DNA of 64,000 bases. It comes from Methanosarcina baikalica (GTDB taxonomy: Archaea; Halobacteriota; Methanosarcinia; Methanosarcinales; Methanosarcinaceae). The translations under genes and the position numbers were made by a program. The notes under the pieces were generated by a model. That model had not been told where the DNA came from, searched no databases, and saw nothing but the letters and a program-made list of their open reading frames with translations. Positions 8,577-17,011 of the stretch are shown piece by piece (position 1 is the stretch's first letter; each line of letters starts with the position of its first letter). The stretch is from NCBI RefSeq assembly GCF_031461075.1, contig NZ_JAVKPK010000003.1, forward strand, positions 1 through 64,000, read 5' to 3'.

Positions 8577-9512
8577 ATGCTTCAGATATTCAAATCAACG
8601 GATTCGGGACTGATAACTTTAGATCAGGTTGAAGATGGAGCATGGATTAATCTTGTAAATCCGAAAGAGCAGGAAATCCTGTATATTTCAAACAACCTAA
8701 ATATCCCAGTTGGTCTTATTAAAGATGCACTTGATGAAGAGGAACGTTCCAGAATTGAAGTAGATGAAGGTTGTACTGTTATAATTATAGACATTCCCGT
8801 ACCAAACACGAATCTACCGGAAGGGGGAACTTATTATACAGTTCCTCTTGGAATTATAATTAATAAGACTAATATTGTTACTGTTTCCCTTAAGGAAAAT
8901 TACGTTATAAAAAGCTTTATTGAACGAAAAAATAAATCTTTTTATACATTTAAAAAAACACGTTTCCTTTTACAGATTCTCTATAAAAACTCAAAGCTAT
9001 ACCTTCAGTATCTCAGGAATATTGATAGGACAAGTGATAAAATTGAATGCAGATTACATAAGTCACTGAAAAATAAAGAATTAATTCAGCTCCTTGAACT
9101 GGAAAAAAGCCTTGTATACTTTTCCACATCATTAAAAAGCAATGAAATGGTCCTTGAGAAAATTCAAAGGTCTACTCCTGTTAAGATGTATCCTGAAGAC
9201 ACAGAGCTTCTTGAAGATGTTATTATAGAAAACAAGCAGGCAATTGAAATGGCAAATATCTATAGTAACATCCTTACCGGGACTATGGATGCATACGCAT
9301 CGGTTATCTCTAACAACTTAAATATTGTCATGAAGTTTCTGACCTCAGTCACAATCATCATGTCTCTCCCAACAATGGTTGCAAGCTTTTTCGGGATGAA
9401 TGTCGACGTTCCTTTCCAGAATAATCCCCATGCATTCGTAATTATTTTCGTAATGACTATGTTTTTCTCAGTGATTTTAGCTTTCACAATGGTGAAAAAA
9501 CAACTGTTTTGA
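8577..9512 (+). CDS. corA: CorA-family divalent cation transporter
   Basis: A 311-residue CorA/MIT transporter. The hallmark GMNVDVPF follows the first C-terminal transmembrane segment near residues 278-285, and a second hydrophobic helix ends the protein with a basic tail (VKKQLF). The N-terminal cytoplasmic domain contains the family stretch VPLGIIINKTNIVTVS. Such proteins form pentamers and move Mg2+, Co2+ or Ni2+. Nickel would suit the nearby Ech hydrogenase, but the sequence does not decide the ion. The ATG at 8577 follows CGGAGGAAC, so the GTG 36 bases upstream is not preferred. Confidence 0.88.
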   Translation: MLQIFKSTDSGLITLDQVEDGAWINLVNPKEQEILYISNNLNIPVGLIKDALDEEERSRIEVDEGCTVIIIDIPVPNTNLPEGGTYYTVPLGIIINKTNIVTVSLKENYVIKSFIERKNKSFYTFKKTRFLLQILYKNSKLYLQYLRNIDRTSDKIECRLHKSLKNKELIQLLELEKSLVYFSTSLKSNEMVLEKIQRSTPVKMYPEDTELLEDVIIENKQAIEMANIYSNILTGTMDAYASVISNNLNIVMKFLTSVTIIMSLPTMVASFFGMNVDVPFQNNPHAFVIIFVMTMFFSVILAFTMVKKQLF

Positions 9513-9845
9513 ATCCGTTCTAAGAAATGTTCTGCACTCAAACCCGTTTCTTTTTGTATTTCTTGCTATTTCTGTGCCTTTTTTGCGTCTTCTTTGTCTG
9601 TAGCGGCATTAGAACTCGTTCATTAAGATAAAGCCCGATTCTTCCAGGCCAATTCCTGTGCCGATCTTTGCGGAAAGAAGATGATAGAGGGCTGGGGTGG
9701 AAAAAATAAAGGGCCAGGATTACTCTATTTGATTTAGTCAAGTATACCTGTTGATAGGGAGCTTTTTTTCAGAAAATCCCATATCGCAGGTATACAGTTT
9801 GCTGTGGACTGAAATATTCGGATTTATATCGGTTCCGAGGCTCTA
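9513..9845. other. convergent intergenic region corA / amtB
   Basis: This region separates two convergent genes. It is T-rich just after corA (for example CTTTTTTGCG near 9578-9587), consistent with archaeal oligo-T termination. A 67-codon minus-strand reading frame here has low-complexity Lys/Arg ends and no support. Confidence 0.4.
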
Positions 9846-11063
9846 TCAATGAATTGTGTCGTAGGCACATTCTCCGTGCATAGAAATATCCAGACCTACA
9901 AGCTGTTCTTCATCTGAAACTTTGACCGGGGTTATTACATTTATTAACATCAGCATAATGTAGGTAAATACAAATGCATAGATTGAAGTACTCGCAACAA
10001 CCGCAACTTCTTTTATAAAGAACGCAGTGCCGCCGTAAATCAAACCGTCAACTCCTGCCGGATTTATGGCAGTTGAAGCAAAGACTCCGAGAAGAATTGT
10101 CCCGGTAACGCCTCCGATTCCATGTACACCCCATACATCAAGGGCATCATCCCATTCCATCCTGTTTTTAATATGTACCGCTAAATAGCAGACAACGGAT
10201 CCGAGGATGCCCATTAATGCAGCCACAGGCACAGAAACAAGGCCTGCTGCAGGGGTGATAGTCGCAAGGCCTGCAACTGCTCCTGTCATAAGTCCAACAA
10301 ATTTTGGCTTTCGTTCCCTGGACCATTCTATTATCATCCAGGTGATTGCTGCAAAAGAAGCTGCAACGTCGCTGTTTAGGAATGCAAGTGCTGTAATCCC
10401 ATCTACATTGAGTTCGCTTCCGGCGTTAAAGCCGTACCATCCAAACCAGAGAAGAGCAGTGCCGATGGCCATTAAGGGGATACTGTTTGGTTTTGAGCTT
10501 TTGTTATACTTTCTTGAACCTACAAAAAAGACCGAAGCAAGGGCTGCAAATCCGGCTGTCGCATGAACCACGATCCCGCCTGCAAAGTCAATAATTCCCA
10601 TTTCTGCAAGCAGCCCTCCTCCCCACACCATATGGACAAAAGGATAGTAAACAAAAAGCTGCCATACTACCAGGAAAATGATGTAAGCCTTAAAAGTAAT
10701 CCGGTTTGCAAATGCTCCTGTAATCAGGGCTGGAGTGATGATTGCAAACATCATCTGGTAAGCCACGAATACAAGTTCCGGGAACCCCGAATTTTTGAAC
10801 ATGACAGTTGGGGTAATTCCATGCAAAAACATCTTGTCCAGGTTTCCTATGATTGCGCCTTCCCCTCCACTGAAACAAAGAGAATAACCAATAAAAAACC
10901 ATAAAACAGTTGTCAACCCCATAGAAACGAAACTCTGCATCATAATTCCTAAAATGTTTCGCCTGCAGGAAAGTCCTCCGTAAAAGAACGCCAGACCAGG
11001 GGTCATAAGCATCACAAGACTTGTCGCAAGCAGCATAAAGCCTGTTGAACCAGTATTTAACAT
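9846..11063 (-). CDS. amtB: ammonium transporter (Amt/MEP/Rh), without adjacent glnK
   Basis: A 405-residue ammonium channel with eleven hydrophobic segments. Family features visible are GLAFFYGGL near residues 23-31, the DFAGGIVVHATAGFAAL segment near 160, WFGWYGFNAGSEL near 207, and the VHGIGGVTGT loop near 308 with its conserved His. The C-terminal tail VGLDISMHGECAYD resembles the GlnK-interacting tail of Amt proteins. It is the second Amt in this region and, unlike the upstream one, has no PII gene beside it. A TATA-like ATATAAAAATAG lies only about 20 bases before the ATG. Confidence 0.93.
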   Translation of the reverse strand: MLNTGSTGFMLLATSLVMLMTPGLAFFYGGLSCRRNILGIMMQSFVSMGLTTVLWFFIGYSLCFSGGEGAIIGNLDKMFLHGITPTVMFKNSGFPELVFVAYQMMFAIITPALITGAFANRITFKAYIIFLVVWQLFVYYPFVHMVWGGGLLAEMGIIDFAGGIVVHATAGFAALASVFFVGSRKYNKSSKPNSIPLMAIGTALLWFGWYGFNAGSELNVDGITALAFLNSDVAASFAAITWMIIEWSRERKPKFVGLMTGAVAGLATITPAAGLVSVPVAALMGILGSVVCYLAVHIKNRMEWDDALDVWGVHGIGGVTGTILLGVFASTAINPAGVDGLIYGGTAFFIKEVAVVASTSIYAFVFTYIMLMLINVITPVKVSDEEQLVGLDISMHGECAYDTIH

Positions 11064-11342
11064 CTTTTCATCCCATCTATTTTTATATGATAACTCGGAA
11101 ATCTCAAATCTCCTACCTTTTTCCTATTTTATCCTACTTAACCATTTCCAAAATTCCCCTGCAAATCTAATCTCAAAATAGTTTTTCAGGTAGGAATGAT
11201 TCCGAAATCGGGATCAATCGATACAAAAAAACAGAAATGTAAAAAATAAGGAAAAATCCCTGGGACGATTAACAATAAAAAATGCATTAGTTTCAGGGAG
11301 TTGATTTTTTTCTATCCATGAAACTGAAATAAAAATTAGAAA
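11064..11342. other. intergenic region between the two amt genes
   Basis: About 280 bases of AT-rich sequence with no trace of a PII gene. It holds the presumed promoter of the downstream amt gene next to its ATG. Confidence 0.4.
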
Positions 11343-11365
11343 GGTACAGGTGGGTTTACCTGTAC
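11343..11365 (-). terminator. hairpin terminator after amtB
   Basis: GTACAGGT at 11344-11351 and ACCTGTAC at 11358-11365 form a perfect 8-bp stem with a 6-base loop directly after the amtB stop codon. On the transcript a U-rich run (TTTCTAATTTTTATTTC) follows. It could also act as a protein-binding palindrome. Confidence 0.6.
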
Positions 11366-12559
11366 TTAAAGGTTATATGCTGCTTCACCGTGCTGTGTCT
11401 TGTCAAGCCCGATGTTTTCGTCACTTTCACTAACTTTGAGTCCTATCGTCTTCTGGAGCACAAATCCGATAAGCAGAGTACCGGCGATTGAATATATAAT
11501 CGTTAGGATCACGCCTTCAAATTGAGTCATCAACTGGCCGGAGTTTCCAAGGAGGAGGCCCGTAGCTCCCACGCTTGCAAATACGCCTGTTAAAAGCGCA
11601 CCTGTTATTCCGCCTACTCCGTGGACTCCAAATGCGTCCAGTGAATCATCATATCCAAGCTTTGCTTTGATTTCCACAGCTTCGTAACATATGAAGCTAG
11701 CGATTACACCTATCAGAATTGCTGGCAGAGGTGTGACAAAACCGGCAGCCGGTGTGATTGCAACCAGTCCTGCCAGAACTCCGGTTGAAAATCCCAGAGC
11801 AGTCGGGTGTCCTAAACGATGCCATTCCAGTGCCATCCAGGCAAGCCCTGCGGCTGCGGGTGCTATGAGCGTTGTGATAAATGCAACTGCTGCGATCTCA
11901 TTTGCAGCAAGAGCAGAGCCAGCATTGAACCCGAACCATCCAAACCAGAGGAGCCCTGCACCAACAAGGGTGAGAGTAACGTTATGCGGCTTTAGAGAGT
12001 CGACTCCATATCCCCTTCTCTTTCCAAGGAAAGCCAAAATTGCAAGCGAGGACATACCTGCTGTTATATGAACTACCGTGCCGCCTGCAAAGTCAAGAGC
12101 TTCTCCTGTAAGAAATCCTCCGCCCCAGACCCAGTGACATACCGGAGCGTAGACGATAAGTCCCCAGAGTGCGATGAATGCAATGTAAGACTTAAACTTA
12201 ATACGTCCTACTATAGCCCCTGAGATCAGAGCAGGCGTAATTATTGCAAACATTCCCTGAAATGCGATAAATGCATAAGTGGGGATTGTACCTGTTACCG
12301 AATTTGGATCAATGCCTCTAAGGAATGCATTTCCAAGGCCACCCACAAACCAGTTGCCTTCTCCAAAAGCAAGTGAGTAACCTATAACCACCCATTCAAT
12401 AGCCATGACGCCCATTGCAACATATGAATGCATCATACTGCTCAGGACGTTTTTACGTTGGACCAGCCCTCCGTAGAACAGTGCAAGCCCTGGGAGCATC
12501 AATAATACAAGTGCGGATGAAATCAATACCCATACTGTGTCTGCTGCGTTAATAGCCAT
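11366..12559 (-). CDS. amtB: ammonium transporter (Amt/MEP/Rh), cotranscribed with glnK
   Basis: A 397-residue ammonium channel. Visible signatures are GLALFYGGLVQRKN near residues 24-37, LDFAGGTVVHITAG near 159, WFGWFGFNAGSAL near 211, and GVHGVGGITGALL near 311 with the conserved pore His residues. The tail IGLDKTQHGEAAYNL is the region that contacts PII proteins in homologues. The ATG at 12559 has GAGGGG 6 bases upstream and starts 10 bases after the glnK stop, so glnK-amtB form one operon. The pair takes up ammonium under nitrogen limitation, with GlnK gating the channel. Confidence 0.95.
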   Translation of the reverse strand: MAINAADTVWVLISSALVLLMLPGLALFYGGLVQRKNVLSSMMHSYVAMGVMAIEWVVIGYSLAFGEGNWFVGGLGNAFLRGIDPNSVTGTIPTYAFIAFQGMFAIITPALISGAIVGRIKFKSYIAFIALWGLIVYAPVCHWVWGGGFLTGEALDFAGGTVVHITAGMSSLAILAFLGKRRGYGVDSLKPHNVTLTLVGAGLLWFGWFGFNAGSALAANEIAAVAFITTLIAPAAAGLAWMALEWHRLGHPTALGFSTGVLAGLVAITPAAGFVTPLPAILIGVIASFICYEAVEIKAKLGYDDSLDAFGVHGVGGITGALLTGVFASVGATGLLLGNSGQLMTQFEGVILTIIYSIAGTLLIGFVLQKTIGLKVSESDENIGLDKTQHGEAAYNL

Positions 12560-12569
12560 ATTTATCCCC

Positions 12570-12914
12570 TCAGATAGCATCAGATCCGGTTTCGTTCGTA
12601 CGGATCCTTATTGCGTCCTCAAGTGGCAGTACAAATATCTTGCCGCTTCCGATGTAACCGTCATTGCCTTTTGCTCCGGTCTTTATCGCTTCAATAATTG
12701 GTTGCAGGAAAACATCTTCAACTGCGATTTCAATCTTGATTTTCTCAAGCAGGTTTGCTTCATGTTCCATCGCTTTATATATTTCCAGATGTCCTTTTTG
12801 AGCACCATAACCGGCAACAGATGATACTGTTAATCTATTTACTTCAATTTTCTGAAGCTCTCGTTTGACCGCATCAAGCCTTTCCGGCCTTATCATTGCA
12901 ATTATGTATTTCAT
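12570..12914 (-). CDS. glnK: nitrogen regulatory protein P-II
   Basis: A 114-residue PII protein. The T-loop region GYGAQKGHLEIYK lies near residues 35-47, the B-loop GAKGNDGYIGSGKIFV near 81-96, and the C-loop IRIRTNETG follows; these bind ATP/ADP and 2-oxoglutarate in the family. It is upstream of and coupled to amtB, whose activity it is expected to control in response to nitrogen status. An inverted repeat sits directly at the start codon. It is clearly distinct from the NifI1 and NifI2 proteins later in the window, whose T-loops differ. Confidence 0.95.
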   Translation of the reverse strand: MKYIIAMIRPERLDAVKRELQKIEVNRLTVSSVAGYGAQKGHLEIYKAMEHEANLLEKIKIEIAVEDVFLQPIIEAIKTGAKGNDGYIGSGKIFVLPLEDAIRIRTNETGSDAI

Positions 12915-12915
12915 C

Positions 12916-12953
12916 GTACCACCAACAGGTACCCTGTATCCGCCTTAATACTA
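12916..12953 (-). promoter_or_regulatory. glnK-amtB promoter with candidate nitrogen operator
   Basis: On the transcript strand a TATA-like TTTAAATAG lies at about 12945-12953. An inverted repeat GTACC-N7-GGTAC lies at 12916-12932, immediately before the glnK ATG and near the expected transcription start. Archaeal NrpR repressors bind short inverted repeats near nif and glnK promoters. Assigning this repeat to NrpR is an inference. Confidence 0.5.
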
Positions 12954-13218
12954 TTTAAACATATCTAAAAACTCTTTAAATATACTTACTTATTCTTTAA
13001 ATATTTATCCTGCTCAACGCAAAAATTTCTCTCAATAAGTGAAAATTCTCGATTGTTTTAGCTAAATATGAGCAGGTTGATGCAGCTTTGCCGTTTTTCC
13101 ATTTATAATGAAAATGAATCTGATGAAAAGAAATTGTGTCTATCTTGTTTTATTCTGTATTTTCTTCTTCCAATTCCTGATAAGAGAGCTTTTATTCTCT
13201 GAATTCAAATTCAGAAGT

Positions 13219-14100
13219 ATGTTCGAAGAAATCGGAAGTATAAGAAACGAGGCAGATGAGACTTCTCTTCAAATCCTTGCTCTTTTCAGGGACAGTATAA
13301 GTGAGATTCGCCTGAATGAGCCTGAATCCGTATCAGACTATTTCAAACCTGAGTATTCTCATTATATTGTAGTACATTCTCCCCTGGATATTCGGTTCCC
13401 TGAAAATAGAGAAGAATGGAACCTGCGCTTTTGCAGGGATGTAGGAGTTTCTATTGTAGAACTGGTTATAGCCGAAACAGGCAGGGTTTACGTAAAAGGC
13501 CTGATCGCGATTAACGGATCAAAAGTCTATGCTATTCTTCCTTTTACAACAATGGATGCGGAAAAAGCGAAGAAAGCAATGTTTCCTGAAGACCGCATGG
13601 CTCATGTGAGGGCAAAAGTGCTTCCTGCCGTGCTTCCTATCATAAAAGGAGAAACGATCCTCGATATTGGCAGTGGTTTTGGAAGCCTTACTATGGAGAT
13701 TGCAAAGAACAACCCGGACTCGAAGGTTTACGGGATTGACCTTCATGATTCTCTTATAGGCCAGGCGCAGATGAATGCAGAAGTTCTTGGGGTGTCTAAT
13801 GTGGAGTTCAGGACCGGAAGTGCCTATGCCCTGCCTTTTGAAGCCGATTCTGCAGATGTAGCTACCTGCTTTTTCATGCTTCACCACCTGGAAGACATTA
13901 AATTTGCCCTGTTCGAGATTAAGAAAGTTCTTAAAAACGGCGGCCTGTTGATAGCAGTTGAACCGCTTGCACATCAGCACCACCACGGACCTCAACTCTC
14001 GGAAACCGGGTGGGGAGAGCTTTTCGAGGATGTGGGTTTTAATGTGGAAACGGAAAATCTGGAAGGAGCAGTTATCCTGAAAGCTGTAAAAAGAGAATAA
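13219..14100 (+). CDS. class I SAM-dependent methyltransferase
   Basis: A Rossmann-type methyltransferase. Motif I is ILDIGSGFGSLTMEIAKNNP, followed by the acidic VYGIDL strand, GSAYALPFEADSADVATCFFMLHHL as motifs III-IV, and LKNGGLLIAVEP as motif V. The roughly 150 residues before motif I form a family-specific N-terminal domain of unknown role. The ATG at 13219 is preferred because the 37 codons before it encode a T-rich hydrophobic stretch that looks non-coding; a start at 13108 would add a membrane helix. A His-rich segment (HQHHHG) occurs near the C-terminus. Substrate unknown. Confidence 0.75.
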   Translation: MFEEIGSIRNEADETSLQILALFRDSISEIRLNEPESVSDYFKPEYSHYIVVHSPLDIRFPENREEWNLRFCRDVGVSIVELVIAETGRVYVKGLIAINGSKVYAILPFTTMDAEKAKKAMFPEDRMAHVRAKVLPAVLPIIKGETILDIGSGFGSLTMEIAKNNPDSKVYGIDLHDSLIGQAQMNAEVLGVSNVEFRTGSAYALPFEADSADVATCFFMLHHLEDIKFALFEIKKVLKNGGLLIAVEPLAHQHHHGPQLSETGWGELFEDVGFNVETENLEGAVILKAVKRE

Positions 14101-14554
14101 AATCCTGTAAAAGGAGAAATCAGGACAAATTCTTTTAAAAATGGATCGGAAAACTGTCCAGCACATGAATCTGGCTCTTGTTATCTTTCAATCCACTTTA
14201 ACACTTCCTGATTTCCCGTCACGTCTCTGCCCTGCTCGATATACCAGCTCTACAGGTATCCAAGATTAAATGCTGACATTTCCTGTTCTGTTCTCGGCTT
14301 TGACTTTAAAAATCAATTGTGAATAAAAATAATCGGATAAAACCCAATTTTTTAAAAAGTTTATTTTTTACTCATTTGTTCTAGAAACTACAGGAATAGA
14401 CGGGTTTCTTTCGATTACATAGCGATCAAATGCAAAAAACCTGAAGAAAAACATACCCTATTATTCAGGCATTTCAGAAGTTAAGCTATATCGGAGAATT
14501 GAGATCGAGGTAGGAAGAGATACCAAAATTACAGAAATATTCTGCTTTTTCAGT
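14101..14554. other. convergent intergenic region
   Basis: About 450 bases between the methyltransferase and the Imm-5-like gene. I see no gene, RNA or clear repeat here. Confidence 0.4.
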
Positions 14555-15268
14555 CTAATTATACAAGTTTTTTGGAAGAAACTTCAGCTGCTTCTGCTTC
14601 ACCCAAAAATCTACCCATTCCCGAAGGTTTTCAGGAAGGCGTTGAAATTGCCAATCTCGTTCTTTAGCTATGGCACCTTTGACATCTGTGGGATTGGTGG
14701 CAGCAACAGCTTTAAAAGCGTAAAGAGCAGGACCAAGAGCATGAGTGGGAACATGCGCAGTCGCCACCGCTTGACCAGCGGCACGTGCCGCAAAGCGAGC
14801 AGCATTATCCTCTTCTTTCACTTCACGAGCAGCTGCATGAGCTGCAAGTGAAGTTCCTCGTATGACAGGCATGCTGAACTTTCCTGTATTTATCCATTCC
14901 CGGAGTGTCAGGATAGCTTCCCGGGGACGCGGGTCTTCCGGGTATTTTTCTTCGAAGAAAGGCAATACATGTTCAGCACAATCTGCCGCCCAAAGAGCCA
15001 GGGCTTTATGATCGTTTCTATTAAAGAAAATCCAAAATTCCTGATGTGTATTCATATATCTCTTTTTGAGCTCTTCCGAGATCTCCCCATCCAAAGGAGG
15101 ACAGGAGCAATTCCTGGCGTGTTCAATGTGCCATTTGACTCTCTGATCCAAGGTCGGATTTTTAGGTATTTTATTTTTCAAATGCCATTCAGCATTTTGA
15201 GAACTCTCAAATTCTAAATGCGGAACTTGTTGTCCTGTTTCGTGGGAATGTGACGCAATCTCTGACAT
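14555..15268 (-). CDS. Imm-5-like putative immunity protein
   Basis: A 237-residue protein resembling the putative immunity protein (Imm-5-like) family. The family-like part is ALWAADCAEHVLPFFEEKYP near residues 92-111, then DPRPREAI, then an Ala-rich helical region with AARAAGQAVATAHVPTHALG near 163-182. The N-terminal 60 residues contain a short Cys pair (CSCPP). No toxin gene stands next to it, so an immunity role is only inherited from the family name. A TATA-like GATATAAATACATT lies about 35 bases upstream of the ATG, giving a short leader. Confidence 0.65.
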   Translation of the reverse strand: MSEIASHSHETGQQVPHLEFESSQNAEWHLKNKIPKNPTLDQRVKWHIEHARNCSCPPLDGEISEELKKRYMNTHQEFWIFFNRNDHKALALWAADCAEHVLPFFEEKYPEDPRPREAILTLREWINTGKFSMPVIRGTSLAAHAAAREVKEEDNAARFAARAAGQAVATAHVPTHALGPALYAFKAVAATNPTDVKGAIAKERDWQFQRLPENLREWVDFWVKQKQLKFLPKNLYN

Positions 15269-15686
15269 ATCTGTATTATCTTGGCTATGTCACATTTTAA
15301 TGTATTTATATCATCGTTTGTAAAATTCGAAATCAAAACAGCTATGCTAAATATTGCTCTGGAAGCTGAGTTAAAACCATTTTTTCCGTTTTGTCATTGC
15401 GAGCCGAAGGAAGGAAAACAGTGCCATAGGTTTTACTTTTAGAGATGATTGGTGACATTGCCAAAGAAGAAGGGTTAAACGTATAAATTCTGATTTAGCC
15501 TCTGTCAAAATAGTGTTCTCTGTGTATTCAGCATTTCAAGGTCACTGTAACGCAATGAGAAAGTAACCCATGAACCCCCTCAAAAATGCAGTAGCTTTCA
15601 ATGAAGATCCTGCGACTTACTATAAAGCTTGGCTTTGTTAGGCCACAATTATCATATCCCTTGGAATGAAAATGGTTTTCTCTTTA
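15269..15686. other. intergenic region before MITE
   Basis: No gene is supported. It holds the Imm-5-like promoter, and a TGTCATTGCGAGCCGAAGG stretch near 15394-15412 resembles short dispersed repeats common in bacterial genomes. Confidence 0.35.
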
Positions 15687-15688
15687 GT

Positions 15689-15816
15689 GCCTATCCGAAA
15701 AGTCATTAATGCATGCTGAAAAGTTACAATAAGTCTAAATATCCGGGCATCCGTTCCGGTTTTGCATATCAACTAATGCAAAAGTTACAGTAGGTAACCA
15801 CTTTTCGGATAGGCTC
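15689..15816. mobile_element. MITE-like element with GCCTATCCGAAAAGT termini
   Basis: The sequence begins GCCTATCCGAAAAGT at 15689 and ends with its exact complement ACTTTTCGGATAGGC at 15800-15814. Shorter inner repeats (AAAAGTTACA) are also inverted or shared. There is no open reading frame inside about 130 bases. The flanks TTA (15685-15687) and TTA (15817-15819) may be a 3-bp target duplication. The right copy is the stop codon of the HAD phosphatase gene. Confidence 0.7.
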
Positions 15817-16458
15817 TTACTCGTTAAAAAGTTCTGATAAATTCTTTGCTATCTTTACATAAGGATATTGTAAAAACTCGATTTCTTTTGTTGTTCCTGT
15901 GGTCACTGCCGCAAAATCAACATTTGCTGCTAAGGCCGTTTTAGCATCTATCAGACTATCTCCAATATACAGCACATTATTCAGTTGTTCGTTAAGGCTG
16001 TCAATTGCAAGTAATAATCCTTCTGGAGACGGTTTTGGGACTTTAACATCCTCACCCCCAACAATAATATCTATTAAGTCCATGACCCTATGCATGTTTA
16101 AGGTCTCGACTATTCTAAAATGATATTTTGTGGTTACAATGCCTGTATTGAGCCCACTTTGTTTTAATCGCTGTAATGTGTTTAATGTGTCGGCATACAG
16201 CACAGTATCTTTAGACATTACTTCGTTGGCCTTTTCCCTGAACAAACTTAGAAAACGATTTATCAAAACTTCGTTTTTATTCTTTGTCAGTTGGATAAAT
16301 GCTTTATCGAGTGGTAATCCGACGGTCTTTTTTATACTTTCACGGTCACACTCTTGAATATCCAGCTTGCTGAAAGCGTAGTTGAAACTTGATACAATAC
16401 CATTCGTTGCATCGGCCAATGTGTAGTCAAAATCAAAAATGATAGTACTATATTTCAT
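15817..16458 (-). CDS. HAD-superfamily phosphatase, phosphoglycolate phosphatase-like
   Basis: A 213-residue HAD hydrolase. Motif I is FDFDYTLADA at residues 8-17, motif II is the TTK in the segment GIVTTKYHF, and motif III/IV is KPSPEGLL followed by YIGDSLIDAKTALAA near 165-179. An alpha-helical cap of class I lies between. The likely reaction is hydrolysis of a small phosphate ester; the substrate is unknown. The stop codon coincides with the edge of a MITE. The open frame and motifs look intact. Confidence 0.88.
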   Translation of the reverse strand: MKYSTIIFDFDYTLADATNGIVSSFNYAFSKLDIQECDRESIKKTVGLPLDKAFIQLTKNKNEVLINRFLSLFREKANEVMSKDTVLYADTLNTLQRLKQSGLNTGIVTTKYHFRIVETLNMHRVMDLIDIIVGGEDVKVPKPSPEGLLLAIDSLNEQLNNVLYIGDSLIDAKTALAANVDFAAVTTGTTKEIEFLQYPYVKIAKNLSELFNE

Positions 16459-17011
16459 CTATCCCGCCTTGAGTCCTGCCGTACTAACGTAGAATCCTAC
16501 TATATTTAGCATAGAGTCCTGCTGTACTGACATAATATCTTTTCGTCCAAAAATAAGAGTTTAATCATGGTAATGGAGTCCTTCTATTTCAGAAGATTTC
16601 TACAAAACCGATATTATCAAGCCTAAAATGCATTATTTTATTCATAAAAAAAACTGTATTTTAGCTGTATAGGCCTGCAACGACTTGATACGGTGACTTT
16701 CATAAAACCGATGTATTTTAGCTCATTCTGTGTCAATTCCAAGGTAAATTATTGGGAATATTGGCCATATACATAGGTTTTATGACAAAACCTCTGCATC
16801 AACTAAATCATAAAAGCAGCTAGTGGAAGTCTTCTCACACACCATAATACTCCGAGAACATCTTTTATTTCCTGTGCCCCCGAAGCACAACTATTGGGAG
16901 AAGCTCATTGCTCTAAACTATAAAATTAGTCTTCTCGAGCGTAGCGAGAAGGACCGCGTACTCCCGAGGCGCAATTCGGATGGCGCAACTCGGATGGCGC
17001 AACTTTGGTGG
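16459..17011. other. intergenic region with repeats between HAD gene and modC
   Basis: No gene is supported. It contains two diverged copies of GAGTCCTGCCGTACTAACG-like sequence (near 16471 and 16506), two CATAAAACCGATGTATTTTAG-like segments (near 16600 and 16702), and a GC-rich repeat cluster at 16872-17004 described separately. Confidence 0.45.
16872..17004. repeat. GC-rich dispersed repeat cluster downstream of modC
   Basis: It includes CTTCTCGAGCGTAGCGAGAAG (16931-16951, a perfect 7-bp stem), then GGACCGCG, CCCGAGGCGCAATTCGG and two copies of TGGCGCAACT. Related motifs recur at 50793-50974. Its base composition is clearly richer in G+C than the surrounding DNA. Confidence 0.65.

Noticed and set aside
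9538..9741. A 67-codon minus-strand reading frame after corA
   Set aside because: Lys/Arg-rich low-complexity ends, no ribosome-binding site, no recognisable family, and it spans the terminator region of corA.
13108..13218. N-terminal membrane anchor on the methyltransferase
   Set aside because: The 37 codons are T-rich with no ribosome-binding site; the domain is complete from the ATG at 13219. Not fully excluded.
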